In this document: piece after piece, positions 37,665 to 48,840 of the stretch
Numbering within the stretch: position 1 is the first letter of the stretch
Layout of the letters: every line of letters starts with the position of its first letter
Assembly: GCF_021130785.1 (NCBI RefSeq)
Contig: NC_060209.1
Coordinates: 18,747,501 to 18,811,500, forward strand
From: Homalodisca vitripennis
Lineage: Eukaryota; Arthropoda; Insecta; Hemiptera; Cicadellidae
Reading direction: 5' to 3'
Length of the DNA stretch: 64,000 nucleotides
Notes under the pieces: model-generated
Database searches by the model: none
Told to the model about the DNA's origin: nothing
The model's input: the letters and a program-made list of their open reading frames with translations, nothing else
Program-made: the position numbers and the translations under genes

Positions 37665-39768
37665 TTAGTTATATTTTACATCCTGCTTCTGATGCGTTTT
37701 TAAGTCCATAAAGCTAAAAGGCATCGTACTTATACTATTTATAGACACTGTTTCCTCTCTTATTACTAAGTCCTTATTATTTACAGTTTCATTGTTCATT
37801 TTTATAGAGTTATCATTCATCTTGTCCTTATTCACTAATTTTTCTAGTTCATGTAACACATTGTGGTCAACTTCACTATCTTGAAATAATCTAGATAAAT
37901 AGTCCGCTACTGGGTTCTGATTACCTTTAACATGCGTAATTTTAAATGGTAGAGACAATATAACCTCCACCCAGCGCCCTAATTTTCCTAACTTACGAAA
38001 GTGGGACAATACCCAAGCCAATGCTGAGTTGTCGGTCACTAAGTTGAATGGTCTCATTTCTAGGAAATTACGGAATTTATTTATTGAACAGACAACTGCC
38101 AAGGCTTCCTTTTGATAGGTAGTAAGTTTCACCTCACTTTCGTTAAATTTTCTCGAATAATAGGCCACCGGTTTTAAATGTCCATTGTCCGCTTCCTGTA
38201 ATAAAACAGGAAACCGAGGGCCTTATCACTCGCGTCGCATTGGACTGTGAACTCCTTGTTGAAGTCAGGGATGGCTAACACGGGGGGACGGGTAACCGCT
38301 CGTTTCAGTTTATCGAACGATTCCTGACATTTTTGGTCCCAAACAAATTTGGACGACTTCTTCCTCATTTCATTGAGTGGATGAGCTATTTCCGCATAAT
38401 TTGGAATAAATTTAGAGAAATAACTAGTCATCCCTATGAATCTCGCAATACCTTTCTTGTCCCGGGGCCTCGGAGATTCTAATAACGTCCGTGTACGGTC
38501 AGGGTCCATTCTTATAGTGTCTTTGGAAACCAAATGTCCCAGAAATTTAATTTCATTATAACAAAATTTTACTTTCTCCGGATTCACAGTAAGATTATTT
38601 TTCTTTAAACACTCTAACACTTGTTTCAAATGCATATAATGTTCCTCCAATGTCTTCGAATACACAATAATATCGTCCAAAAAAGGCGAGAGAGTGCAAG
38701 TAAATCTCAATTCTCCTAAGATTTTATTCATATATGACGACAATACCCCACTTCCAATTAATAATCCAAAAGGAATTCGTTTAAAGCTGTAACTTCCGAA
38801 AGGTACCGAGAACGTAGTTAACTCCTGGCTTTCCTTCGCTAAACTTATTTGATAAAAACTTTTGGTTAAGTCTATTACTGAGTAATAATTGTTTCCCTTC
38901 AAATGGTAATATAGTTCGTGCATGTCGCCTATAGGATAACTCACTCCTTCCAACTTCTTGTTTTAACTCCTTGTAATTAACTACTAATCTTTCCGATTTT
39001 CCATCTTCCTTACCTACTAAAAAGGCTGGACTCGAGTACTGACTCACACTTGGTTGAATAATGTCCTGTTCCAATAATTCGTCAATAATTTTTTTTATTT
39101 TTAATTGTTTAGGTGGATTCAATGGATATGGTCTAAGTTTTACGGGTTCATGATCTTTAACTTTTAATTTATACTCATAATCTAGAGTTTTACCAATTTT
39201 GTCGGTAAATACCGTTGGAAATTCCTTTATAATTTTTATTATTTCATTACTGGCCTCTTCGCATCCTATTTTATAAGTGTGATTGGTGTTCATACACGCT
39301 ACTGTAATATTTTGCACAAATTTTATACACTTTTCTATATTAAAGTCAAATCGACAACAATTATTTTTCAAGTCTATTAACAAACCAGAATGTTTTATAA
39401 AGTTCGCTCCTAAAATTGCCTTTTGAGCTAAGTCCTTCACTATAACAAATTCCACTTTCCAGGTGAACATATCTATTTTTATTTTTATATTTACACTGCC
39501 GATTACGGACATTTTTTTATTTTCAGCACTCATACATGTCAGGTTTAGATAACTGGTAACAATTTACAATCTTATTCTCTAATAATAGTTTATACAGTCT
39601 ATCACTTATTATATTTATACTACTACCAGTATCTAATAATACATTTAATGATATATTCTTGCCAAAATCTATTTCTAAGCTGGGCAATGAACTGATATTT
39701 TCCGAATTTTTCTTTTGCCAAGTATGATTTAATTTAGCAGATAATTCATGTGAATTTTTGTTGGACAC
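37665..39768 (-). pseudogene. Gypsy-type protease, reverse transcriptase and RNase H, frameshifted
   Basis: From the 5' side on the minus strand: aspartic protease with LLDTGSSINIISD (39768-39523); a linker and the start of the RT with PVKLRPYPLNPPKQ and SPAFLVGKEDGKSERLVVNY (39533-38781); the RT palm with FKRIPFGL and the catalytic FLDDIIVYS (38953-38174). RNase H begins at VQCDASDKALG and continues with AYYSRKFNESE, LVTDNSALAWVL and GNQNPVADYLSR (38168-37665). The order PR-RT-RH is that of Ty3/gypsy. Three or more single-base shifts break the polyprotein; with near-identical LTRs these may be consensus errors. Confidence 0.88.
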
Positions 39769-39799
39769 AATTTTAGGTAACCGGGAAAGTTCGCCCTTC

Positions 39800-41173
39800 C
39801 TTAACTCATTGTTCGAACTTTCCCTACTAACTAGTTTTTTGACTCCTGTACATTACGACCTACATTTTCGGGGTTTATAGCTGGAGTGTGGTTTACAATA
39901 GGTCTCCGCTGGTTTACAACAGGTTTCCTGTTTACCTCCCGGCACTGATAAGCATAATGACCAGGTCTATTACATTTATAACAAGTTATTGTTTCTTGCC
40001 TCGCCCTGATGCTGTTTAACCGGTACATTATACTTCCTATTCACATTCAAATTATTCCCTGTTTTCCTCACGTTGTCAGCATAACCTACATTATTTCGCC
40101 CTTATACACATCTCATCCAGTTCGGAATATGTGCTCGGATTTCCCATAAACACTAGTTTATTTCTGGTTTCAGGATTAATTCCCACCTTAATTAATTCCA
40201 CAACATCCCTTTCATTTATATTACAACAAAGTACTTCTACTGATTCCTTAATGTCTATAATGTAGTTGGATAAGCTTTCATTATATCTTTGGGGACGGTG
40301 CACCTTTTCAAATTTTCAAAAGTTCACGCTGATGATATGGCACGAAATAATTCAATAATATTTCAAGCATTAATTTGACCGTGAACATTGTCCTGTTTTA
40401 TTTCTAATAGTTTCGACAAAAGAGCTCCCTGACTATGTGAAATCGCAATCTCCATAATATCCTCTTCCGTACATCTAGTTTCCTTTTTAAGTTTCAAGAT
40501 TATTTTAAAGAATTCTAATAATTCTTGAACATTTAATCCATCGCAGATTTTTAACTCTTTCAAATAACGCTCAATGGGGTTCGGTAGTTTATTATAACTT
40601 AAATGTGGCCGTCCCGAAACAAAACACCTCATCTCTCATATTTAGACCAGACTTATCTTTCACTTCCGGTTTACTAGCCTCTTCCAGCTCACCTTCTATT
40701 TCCAGATTGGAATCAGATAACTTACGCACTAAGTTATCAGATGTTTTCCTTGTCAATTTTTAGGTTTTTTATTTTTAACAACAATTCACTTAATATACTA
40801 TTCTGGTTTTCAACATGTTTAGCTTATATCCTTTTCTTCGATTTTAAACAATTTACTTAAGTTAGTTAGTCGGCGCTGCCAATGATTTATTTTTGTTTCA
40901 CACCTAACTATGTCCAATGTTAGTCCCTGTTCTATGGATTCCTCCAGTCTACTTCCTAATACTTGGGTTTCTAACTTAATTTTATCCCATTCCTCCTTGA
41001 AAGCGACCTTTCCACTCAGGTTCAAATAAATTACTATTTACATCAAGACTTATTAACTGCCGTAACTTTTTCCTTAAATCTATCACTTTAAGACTAGGAG
41101 ACACTTCCACACCTCTTAACCTAATTTCATAGTCCAATTCCTCCTTGGTTAACAAGTCCACCTTAAGTGCCAT
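39800..41173 (-). pseudogene. Gypsy-type Gag, frameshifted
   Basis: ATG at 41173 starts MALKVDLLTKEELDYEIRLR, a SAP-like N-terminal motif seen in some insect gypsy Gags. Alpha-helical capsid-like segments follow (frames 41025-40819, 40632-40363, 40303-40091, the last with RYNESLSNYIIDIKESVEVL). It ends in a CCHC knuckle, CYKCNRPGHYAYQC, near 39960. Several shifts separate the segments. Gag forms the particle shell and binds the RNA. Confidence 0.78.
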
Positions 41174-41296
41174 TTTAAAAGTTTAATATTAAACACTTTA
41201 TAAATTTCCAGTATCCAAGCCACTTATTAATGAACAACCACTAAGTTAAATTTTATTAAGGTTCACCAGAATAAAGCAGAGTCGCGCACTTATTTG

Positions 41297-42391
41297 TATA
41301 CTAAATGTTAATATACAAAATTTTTTGTTTTTATTATGATGACCTTAAATATTCTCGAACTCATAAGATTTAAGTAGATACTGGTGGAAATTAAAACTGC
41401 ACCTTTTTAGAAATATTCAGGTTTATTAAATCAATCCAAATTTCAATTATTAACCTTGTATTCCACCAATGAAATGTTTTGCACAATAGTTTAAAATTAC
41501 TACTTCCTTAGGCAAGGCACTTTCGATTTAACATGGACTCACTGTCCTCCAAATACGTGTGTATAAAATATAAAATAAAATAATAATCTTGAATAAATTT
41601 GTATGAAATAAAATAAATAGGCTTCTTCTCAAAAACTAATAAATATAAAAATTATAAACTTCTTTAAAATAAAATTCTCAAACAAATCTAAACAGTTCTC
41701 AACAGGAATTTTTCACAAGTTCCTACAGGATATGGTGCAGCACCTGCAGCTCTTAATTTTTAACTAGAATCCCTACAATTTCAATTAAATTTTTACGTTT
41801 GACTTTAAATAAATAACTCCTTTACAATTTAGATATATATTAGTCCACACTCAACAGAATTTGATCGTTAATTTCAAATTTCAATTCCAATTTCAAATTA
41901 ATTCACTTCTTAAATTTTCAAATTTCAAATTTAGAAAAATTTAATAATTCAGTCAAAAGTACTTAGCTCTTTGGTCGTGAAGGTCTGGGAGTTCGGTATT
42001 AAAATAATCTATACCGACGGATCCTACGCCCGACACTACTTTTAAACTCGCACTCAAGACTTTACTCTATCGCTTCTCAACTCGGAATGGAAGGAGAGCG
42101 TGTTTTCTCGGCCTGCACCGACTACGCTCCTGTTCCTGCAGGCCTGTTTGAATCTCTCTCAACGCAGGTTCGCCGCCTAACAAAAGATTGAGTCCACTGT
42201 AGACTATTGTTTGGCAATCACTGCCATCAAGTCAGGTCTAGACCAGATTCCAAGCGCGTCGTGCCTGCCGCTGGATTACAATATAAATTTACTATTTTTT
42301 ATATTTCCCTATCCATTTACAATTCTAAAATAAAATTTTATTTATTAATTTTTTTTATTTTTATCTAAAGTATACCATGTAATTGGTTATA
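41297..42391 (-). repeat. 5' LTR (right copy)
   Basis: As the coding strand is minus, this is the promoter-bearing 5' LTR. It begins TATACTAAATG on the + strand and ends GGTTATA, followed by the GTGAC duplication at 42392-42396. Confidence 0.93.
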
Positions 42392-42393
42392 GT

Positions 42394-42396
<3 letters not shown>

Positions 42397-42467
<71 letters not shown>
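42397..42467. repeat. TA microsatellite between two mobile elements
   Basis: Pure (AT)n of about 70 bp filling the gap between the LTR element and copy B. Its last bases, TATATA, serve as the apparent left target duplication of copy B. Confidence 0.95.
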
Positions 42468-42469
<2 letters not shown>

Positions 42470-42642
42470 TAGGTAGGAATATGGCGGTTCTAGCTCACTT
42501 TCGGAGCCAACAGTAAATCAAGGGAAAATACTGTTTAAAGGACAATAAACGAATCTGTAAATTCACGAATGAAAAATTAACCGAATCTATAGCTGTTTGC
42601 TTCTACTTTCTCAAATCAATCTATCGGAAATGTCTGCTACGA
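42468..42642 (+). repeat. Left terminal inverted repeat of copy B
   Basis: Inverted match to 59612-59832, with one 15-bp stretch missing after GAATCTGTAAA and two smaller indels in the inner part. The outermost ~105 bp match exactly or nearly so. Such ends carry the covalently bound primer protein in protein-primed relatives. Confidence 0.9.
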
Positions 42643-42735
42643 CGAAAAATCTTCTACTCTATAAAATTGATAGTAACACAGTCTTTATCTTTAATAGTCT
42701 TCTTTCCAGTAACAACCAAGTGTAATTTATCATGT

Positions 42736-42954
42736 TTATTCAATTCTCTTTTCTTCATCCAAAACAGTCAAAAATCTGTTCGGTAAGTGTACTTTATAAT
42801 CTTCCAACTCGGCAATTATTGTAAACCCGAATTTATCTTTCATTTTCTCCAGATTCAAAATTTTGTATTTCTTATTTTCGTCTAATTCCATTAATTTCTT
42901 ATATTCTTTGATCTTTAAATCACCAACCTCATTTAATTCTTTTAGTAGCTCCAT
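42736..42954 (-). CDS. Small divergent protein, 72 aa, possible OB-fold
   Basis: ATG at 42954 (minus) in TATATAAATGG. The protein is charged at its N-terminus and then reads KYKILNLEKMKDKFGFTIIA and VHLPNRF. A small family with this K-Y-x-I..K..FG..I....LP.RF pattern occurs near replication genes in insect viral and Polinton-like elements and looks like a single OB-fold; that assignment is my inference. It could bind single-stranded DNA during replication. It diverges from the polymerase gene across a perfect inverted repeat, so the two are probably co-regulated. The frame is intact. Confidence 0.6.
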   Translation of the reverse strand: MELLKELNEVGDLKIKEYKKLMELDENKKYKILNLEKMKDKFGFTIIAELEDYKVHLPNRFLTVLDEEKRIE

Positions 42955-43109
42955 TTATATAAGAAAAATTTCTTAACTAAGGTTTGTAGGAGGCAATTTA
43001 AATTCTCTATACTATTTTTTCAATAATTTTAGAATTTAAAAAATAGTATAGAGAATTTAAATTGCCTCCTACAAACCTTAGTTAAGAAATTTTTCTTATA
43101 TAAATGGAG
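42949..43109. promoter_or_regulatory. Perfect 72-bp inverted repeat as bidirectional promoter
   Basis: 42949-43020 and 43038-43109 are exact reverse complements of each other, with a 17-base AT-rich spacer. The arms include TTTTTCTTATATAAATGGAG, so each arm holds the whole 5' flank plus the start codon of one gene (minus gene at 42954, polymerase at 43104). Both genes therefore have the same upstream sequence. It could form a cruciform or hairpin and may double as a replication or recombination site. Confidence 0.93.
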
Positions 43110-46100
43110 GGTGAAAAAGTAACATGTCCGTTTTGCAAAAAAGAAATTTTAAGAAAAAACTATGATCGACATTATGGCTCCCAAAAATCCATGCCAAAAA
43201 CAAAGAAATTTACGAGAAAGAACTGAATTTTTTAAGACAATGGGCTAAAGAAAATCAAATTGTCGATCATGAAAAGATGTACAATATAGAAAAATTGCGT
43301 GAATTAAAGAAAAACTTTAAGGAAGATAAAAAAGATCTCAATCTGTTTAATGATGAAAAAATTCAATCAATCGCTGGAAAAATTGTCCATTGAAACAAAC
43401 GATAAAACTAAGTCTGAAATGATCGAAGAAATTGACAAAAACTCTTAACGAAAAACCTGAAAATATCATAGATGTAGAAGTTTTATCCTCAATACACGGT
43501 CTTTTCAAGCAATACATTTTAACAAATTTAAACGATAATTCCATGTCAATTTACAAATATCTATCAATTATGAGGCCAGAAATTAAAAGTTTAATAGAAA
43601 AATTTCAAGAGAATGTTAAAAATATGAAAGGATATCTCTCTTTGGAATGTGAATATGAACGAACTTTAGTAAACGGTGAACCACAAACTTGCCCAATGTA
43701 TTTTACTATAAAATCAGACGAAATATTTGACGTAAACGACTTTATTACTAAGCAATTTAATAAATTAACACATCGAGAACAGACAAATCATCCAAATAGA
43801 GGTTCTGGATGGACATTTAAAAGTTGTAAACAATTAGTTTTGAGCCTTAATAAACACGAATTTATGAACGCAGGATCATATATCGATTTACCACAAGAGA
43901 TCAAGGTAAAGAAAGCTTGTGTAAATATAAAAAATAAAGATGATTTCTGATTTGTTTATTCTATCCGATGTGCTATTGGAAAACCCGAAAAGAATGCTGA
44001 CAGAGTAAAGCAATACGAGAAATTTGTAAATGACGAGATATTTTCGGGCTTTGAGTATCCAATGTCTTTAAAAGATATACAATTATATGAGAAACGCAGC
44101 TCCAATTCCAAGTACAAATATCCAAAAATGTCTATAAATATCTATACTTATGACGAAAAACTCAACATTGTTCCATTACAAATTTCCGAAGTTTATAATG
44201 CCGAGTTAGAAATCGATTTATTGTATGTTAAACAAGAAGACAAATCTCATTATGTGTTGATAACAGATTTAAATAGATTAGTGAGTTCTCAGTTATCTAA
44301 ACACGAACATAAAAAATTGCTATGTAGAAGATGTTTAAGCCATTTCTACAAATCTGGAGATTTAGCAGACCATTTAGAAATTTGCAAGCAACATGAAGTT
44401 TGTAAGCCAATTATGCCGTTTCCAGGTCAAACAACATCATTTACTAATTATCAAAAGAAGTTTAGCCATCCGTACGTTATTTATATGGATTTTAAAAGCA
44501 TATTAGAAAAAATTCCGACATGCAAGAACAATCCACAAAGATCGACTACAACCAAGATTCAGAAGCACATTCCTTATGGTTTTACTCTATATTTAGTTTC
44601 GAATGTGACCAATCGCATGTATAAACCGATATGTTATCGAGCCAAAAATGAAGACGATTTGCCTAATGTTCCTGCAAAATTGTTTGAAGAACTCAATAAA
44701 ATATCAAAATACATAGCTACAAAATATAATTCTAAGAACAAAAAACCTATGAAATTGACTGAAGAAGAAGAAAAATTTCATACCAAAATGCAAACGTTTG
44801 TCATATTTGCGAATGGTCTGCTTATGATGTTGAGTCAATTCAGTATGGTTTTACTCCTGATAGTTGGAAAGATAAGAGTTATAATAAAGTAAGAGATCAT
44901 TGTCATTTAACAGGTAAATTTCGAGGCGCAGCTCATTCATGTTGTAATCTGAATTTGAAATTTCCACAAAATATTCCAGTTTTCTGTCACAATATGAGTA
45001 ACTACGATACTCATTTGTACATAAAAGAATTGGCTAAACAATATGGAAATGTTGATTTGATCGCAAACACCGATGAAAAATATATAAATTATTCTGTAAA
45101 TTCTGGATATGGATATGAATTCGAAGGTAATAAACCTAGAAAATACATTAAGTTTTCTTTCGTAGATACGTTCAGATTTATGGCCTCATCTATAGAAAAG
45201 TTAGCTAAAAATCTAAAGACAGAAGATTTTAAACATACAAATCATTTTTATACAGGATGGAAGAATATTGAATGAAATTCTAAAAAGACAGCCAAATGAC
45301 GACAACGAGATTTTTAAAATTCTATCTGGAAAAGGAATATTTCCCTATGAATTTATCGATAGTATTGAAAAACTTGATTACACAGAAGAGCTAAAAATTT
45401 AAGATTTATATTCACTTTTAACAGATGAGAGCATATCTGAGAAAGATTTTCAACATTATTTAGCTGTTTGGAATAAATTAAAGGATAAAAATCTTGGTAA
45501 TTACTCAGATCTCTATAACATCCAAGATGTTTTATTGCTTGCTGATATTTTTGAAAAACTTCAGAAACATTTGCTTGAATTGTTACAAACTCGATCCAGC
45601 ACATTATCTGACTGCTCCAAGTCTCGCATGGGACGCTATGTTAAAATTAACGAAAATTGAGCTTCAGCTAATTAACGATTATAACATGTATTTGATGATT
45701 GAAAAAGGTATTCGCGGAGGCATTTCTCAATGTATTAAACGATATGTTAAAGCAAATAACAAATATTTGAAAGATTTTGATGAATCAAAGCCTGAAAACT
45801 ATCTGTTGTACGTCGATGCCAATAACCTTTATGGTTACGGGCTTATGCAAAAATTTACCATATAACGAAATCAAGTGGATGAACCCGAAAACATATACAA
45901 AAGAAGAGTGGCAAGAAACAATTTTAGAACTCACTGGCGACGAAGATTATGGCTATATTCTCGAAGTTGATCTAGGATATCCAACAAATTTACATGAACA
46001 TCACAAGGATTTACCTCTTGCTCCCGAACATTATAAAAACAAACTTTGCACAACTTTACTGGATAAAACTGAATACGTTGTTCATTCAAGAAATTTGAAA

Positions 46101-47052
46101 TTCTATCTGGAACAAGGTATGATTTTGAAACATGTGAATAGAGTTATAGCATTCGATCAGAAGCCTTTTATGAAAAAGTACATTGATTTTAACACAAACA
46201 TGAGAACCAAAGCTACAAGTGATTTTGAGAAAGATTTTTACAAGCTTATGAACAACTCAGTTTTTGGAAAAAGTATGGAAAATGTGCGAAATAGATGTGA
46301 TATCAAACTAGGAAATGAAGAATTTTCAATGAAACAGGCCAAGAAAACAAACTTCAAATGCTTTAATATCTTTGACGACAACTGTATAGCGAGTCACATG
46401 TATAAACAAAAGGTTAAATTTAACAAACCGATCTACATAGGATTTTTTCAGTTCTTGACCTATCAAAATTGCTAATGTACGAGTTTTATTACGATAAATT
46501 AAAGAAGTTTGATCCAGATTTGAATCTTTGTTACATGGATACAGACAGTTATTTTCTAGAATTGAAACGAGATCCTTTTAAAATTATTAAAGAAAATATA
46601 GATGACTTTGATACAAGTGATTATCCAAAAGATCACGAATGTTTCACTACTAAAAATAAGAAGGTAATAGGGAAATTTAAAGATGAGTTAAATAGCGAAG
46701 TTTTAGAAGAATTTTGTGGATTGAGATCGAAAATGTACTCGTACAAATATCTAGACAAAAATCCAGTAAGATGCAAAGGGATTAAGAGAAGCGTTGTAAA
46801 TAAAACAATAAATATCGAAAACTTGAAGAAATGTTTGTTCGAAGATAAAGAGAATTTAGAGAGATGACAGTAATCAAAAGCTACAAACATGAGTTGCACA
46901 CAGTTACCATAAACAAGCTGGCACTGAACGCTAAAGATGATAAGAGAATTGTCCTAGAAAATAAGATCGATACAGTACCGTATGGATATAAAGGCGAAAT
47001 TAAAACAGATATTTTAGAAGAGTTAAACAAAGTTGGAAACTTTGATATATAA
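43104..47052 (+). CDS. polB: Protein-primed family B DNA polymerase (PolB), frameshifted
   Basis: Replicates the element by protein priming at its ends. N-terminus: a C2H2-like finger (TCPFCKKEI ... DRH). The exonuclease region has VIYMDFKSIL, where Polintons usually have D-x-E, and HNMSNYDTHLY (Exo II). A zinc-binding insert near 44800-44945 includes VRDHCHLTGKFRGAAHSCCN. Polymerase motifs: YVDANNLYGYGLM (motif A), KLMNNSVFGKSMEN (motif B) and CYMDTDSYF (motif C). The region is about 1300 codons, normal for adintoviruses. It is broken by about nine disruptions: shifts near 43190, 43380, 43435, 44790, 45270, 45590, 45850, 46450 and 46865, and in-frame stops TGA at 43948 and TAA near 45402. 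The final TAA abuts the integrase ATG. Confidence 0.93.
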
Positions 47053-48067
47053 ATGGAATATGATTTAATTCACTGTCACAAGTGTAAAAAGAAAACGAAA
47101 AATATAGATTCTAAGATTGTTCAAACTCAAAACGGATTGTATAGAATTGCAGCAAAATGTTCAAAATGTAAGACAAATAAGAGTAAATTTATAAAGAATC
47201 CTTATGAAAAACAAGTAAAGAAAGAATCTAAGAATAAGGAAGAAATCGAGATTGAAGCTAGAGAAATTCATGCACCAGTACGAAAAAAGTTTAAAAAGAG
47301 AAAAATTATAACTTTAGGAATTGACGATTTATGGGCAGCAGATTTAGTTATAATGTCTAACTATTCAGATCAAAATGATGGATTTAAGTATATGTTAAAT
47401 GTTATTGATACTTTCTCAAAATATGCTTGGTCAAGAGCTATCAAAAGAAAAAAACGGCAAGGATGTTTCAAAAGCTGTCGAAGATATAGTAAAAGATGCC
47501 ATAAGGATCAATCAGAAACCTCCTAACCTACTTCATACAGATAAGGGTTTAGAGTTTAAAAATAAAGAATTTAACGATGTTTTGAGAAAATACAACATTA
47601 AGATTTATCATACTGAAAATGAAGAGAAATCAAGTATTGTAGAGAGATATAACAGAACTCAAAATGAGAGAATGAAAGTAATTTTTGAGATTAATAAAAA
47701 CTTTAAATGGATCGATATTCTTCAAAAAAATCGTAAACAATTATAACGATACAGTTCACAGCACAATAAAAATGAAACCGAAAGACGTAGATAAAGATGC
47801 AGAAAAAGGAGTTATTAGAGACCGTTTTCAAGTATATTCCACCAGAAATTCACACAAAAACTAAATTTAAAGACAATGATCATGTAAGAATTGTTAGTAA
47901 AAAACAAACATTTTCAAACAAATATAAGAACAATTGGTCAAGAGAAATCTTTGTGATTTATCAAATTAATAACACAGATCCTGTAACTTATAGTATAAAA
48001 GATTTAAATAATGAAGAAATAACTGGAAGTTTTTTACGAATATGAATTGAGAAAGTCAAAGCTATAA
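47053..48067 (+). CDS. Retroviral-type integrase with N-terminal zinc ribbon, frameshifted
   Basis: Inserts the element into the host genome. Starts at ATG 47053 directly after the polymerase TAA (TATATAAATGG). Residues 1-50 form a C-x2-C..C-x2-C ribbon (CHKCKKKT, CSKCKTNKSKFIK) like the DUF5679 family. The rve core follows: first Asp in LWAADLVIM, then NVIDTFSKYAW; second Asp in HTDKGLEFKN; Glu in SSIVERYNRTQNERMK. The C-terminal part has a chromo-like region (HVRIVSKKQTFSNKYK) and a YSIKDLNNEEITG segment. Shifts lie near 47450, 47730, 47815 and 48030, mostly in A or T runs. All three D,D,E residues are present. The fused ribbon is a notable arrangement. Confidence 0.92.
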
Positions 48068-48081
48068 TTTTTTGTATATAA

Positions 48082-48452
48082 ATGGAGGCTCAAAAGAAAT
48101 GTATAAAGTGTCAAGAATTTAAAGATTTTGAAGAATTTCATAAAAATAAGACTAAAAAAGGAGGAATAGAGTCTATGTGTAAAGTTTGTCGTAGTAAATA
48201 TGAGAGAGAATTATACGATAAAATAGAAAAATTAACATTAGAAGAGAAAAAATGTTGCGTTTGTAAAGAAATTAAGGATATTTCCAAATTTTTACGATTG
48301 GCATTATAGTAGAGATAAAAAAACATACGCATTGTAAAGATTGTGCTATAAGAATTCAACGAAAAAGTCAAAAGAAACCGACTCTTTGCGAGTGTGGACG
48401 AATCATTCAATGGTTACCTTATCTTCAAAAAACATTTACAGACAAAATATCA
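48082..48452 (+). CDS. Zinc-binding protein with paired CxxC motifs, paralogue 1
   Basis: ATG at 48082 in TATATAAATGG, 14 bp after the integrase. It contains KKCIKCQEFKDFEEFHKNK, MCKVCRSKYE and KKCCVCKEIKDISKF; after a shift near 48290 a further CxC pair lies in another frame. The C-x2-C..F..F..C-x2-C pattern is common in phage and eukaryotic-virus proteins and often precedes HNH nucleases, but no HNH catalytic residues are visible. Likely a small zinc-binding DNA- or protein-interaction factor. It has a tandem paralogue at 48502. Confidence 0.6.
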
Positions 48453-48501
48453 TAATTCGAGAGTTTAACATTTTCATCGTGTAATAATTTGTTGTATATA
48501 A

Positions 48502-48840
48502 ATGGAGTCTCAAAAGAAATGTACAAAGTGTCAAGAATTTTATAAGGAAGAGAATAGAAAAGACTGTTATTGTAAGGTTCATGATAAAATGGACAAATTA
48601 ACTTTAGAAGAGAAAAAGTGTTACTTTTGTAAAGAAATTAAAAATATTTCTGAATTTAATAACTGGCAGTATAGTAAAGATAGAAAAGATGCTTTTTGCA
48701 AAGATTGTGCTAAAAAAATTTTTCAGCGAAAGTTATAAAAACGAAACGCCTTGTGAATATGAAAAAAAAATTCTATATTGGTTACCTAGTTATGCTAAAC
48801 ATTTACAAACAAAATATAATAAATCGAGAGTTTTTAGTAA
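48502..48840 (+). CDS. Zinc-binding protein with paired CxxC motifs, paralogue 2
   Basis: Starts 420 bp downstream of paralogue 1 with the same context (GTATATAAATGGAG) and the same opening (QKKCTKCQEF). A deletion removes part of the first repeat. KKCYFCKEIKNISEF and FCKDCAKK remain. A shift near 48735 moves the C-terminal part into another frame, so the in-frame stop is at 48736-48738. The pair is a tandem duplication. The 3' end meets the Bro-N gene tail-to-tail near 48834. Confidence 0.6.

Larger units (their letters stand above)
34203..42391 (-). mobile_element. Ty3/gypsy-like LTR retrotransposon, 8.2 kb
   Basis: Two LTRs of about 1.09 kb flank about 6 kb of minus-strand coding DNA with gag, protease, reverse transcriptase, RNase H and integrase in gypsy order (integrase last). 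The LTRs begin TATAC and end GTATA and are almost identical apart from single-base indels, so insertion was recent. A 5-bp GTGAC duplication flanks it. The site lies in a TA-rich tract only 76 bp from copy B of the Polinton. No envelope gene is evident. Confidence 0.9.

Noticed and set aside
42397..42467. TA tract as replication origin of the Polinton
   Set aside because: It lies outside the terminal repeat, and similar TA tracts occur elsewhere in the window without a Polinton.
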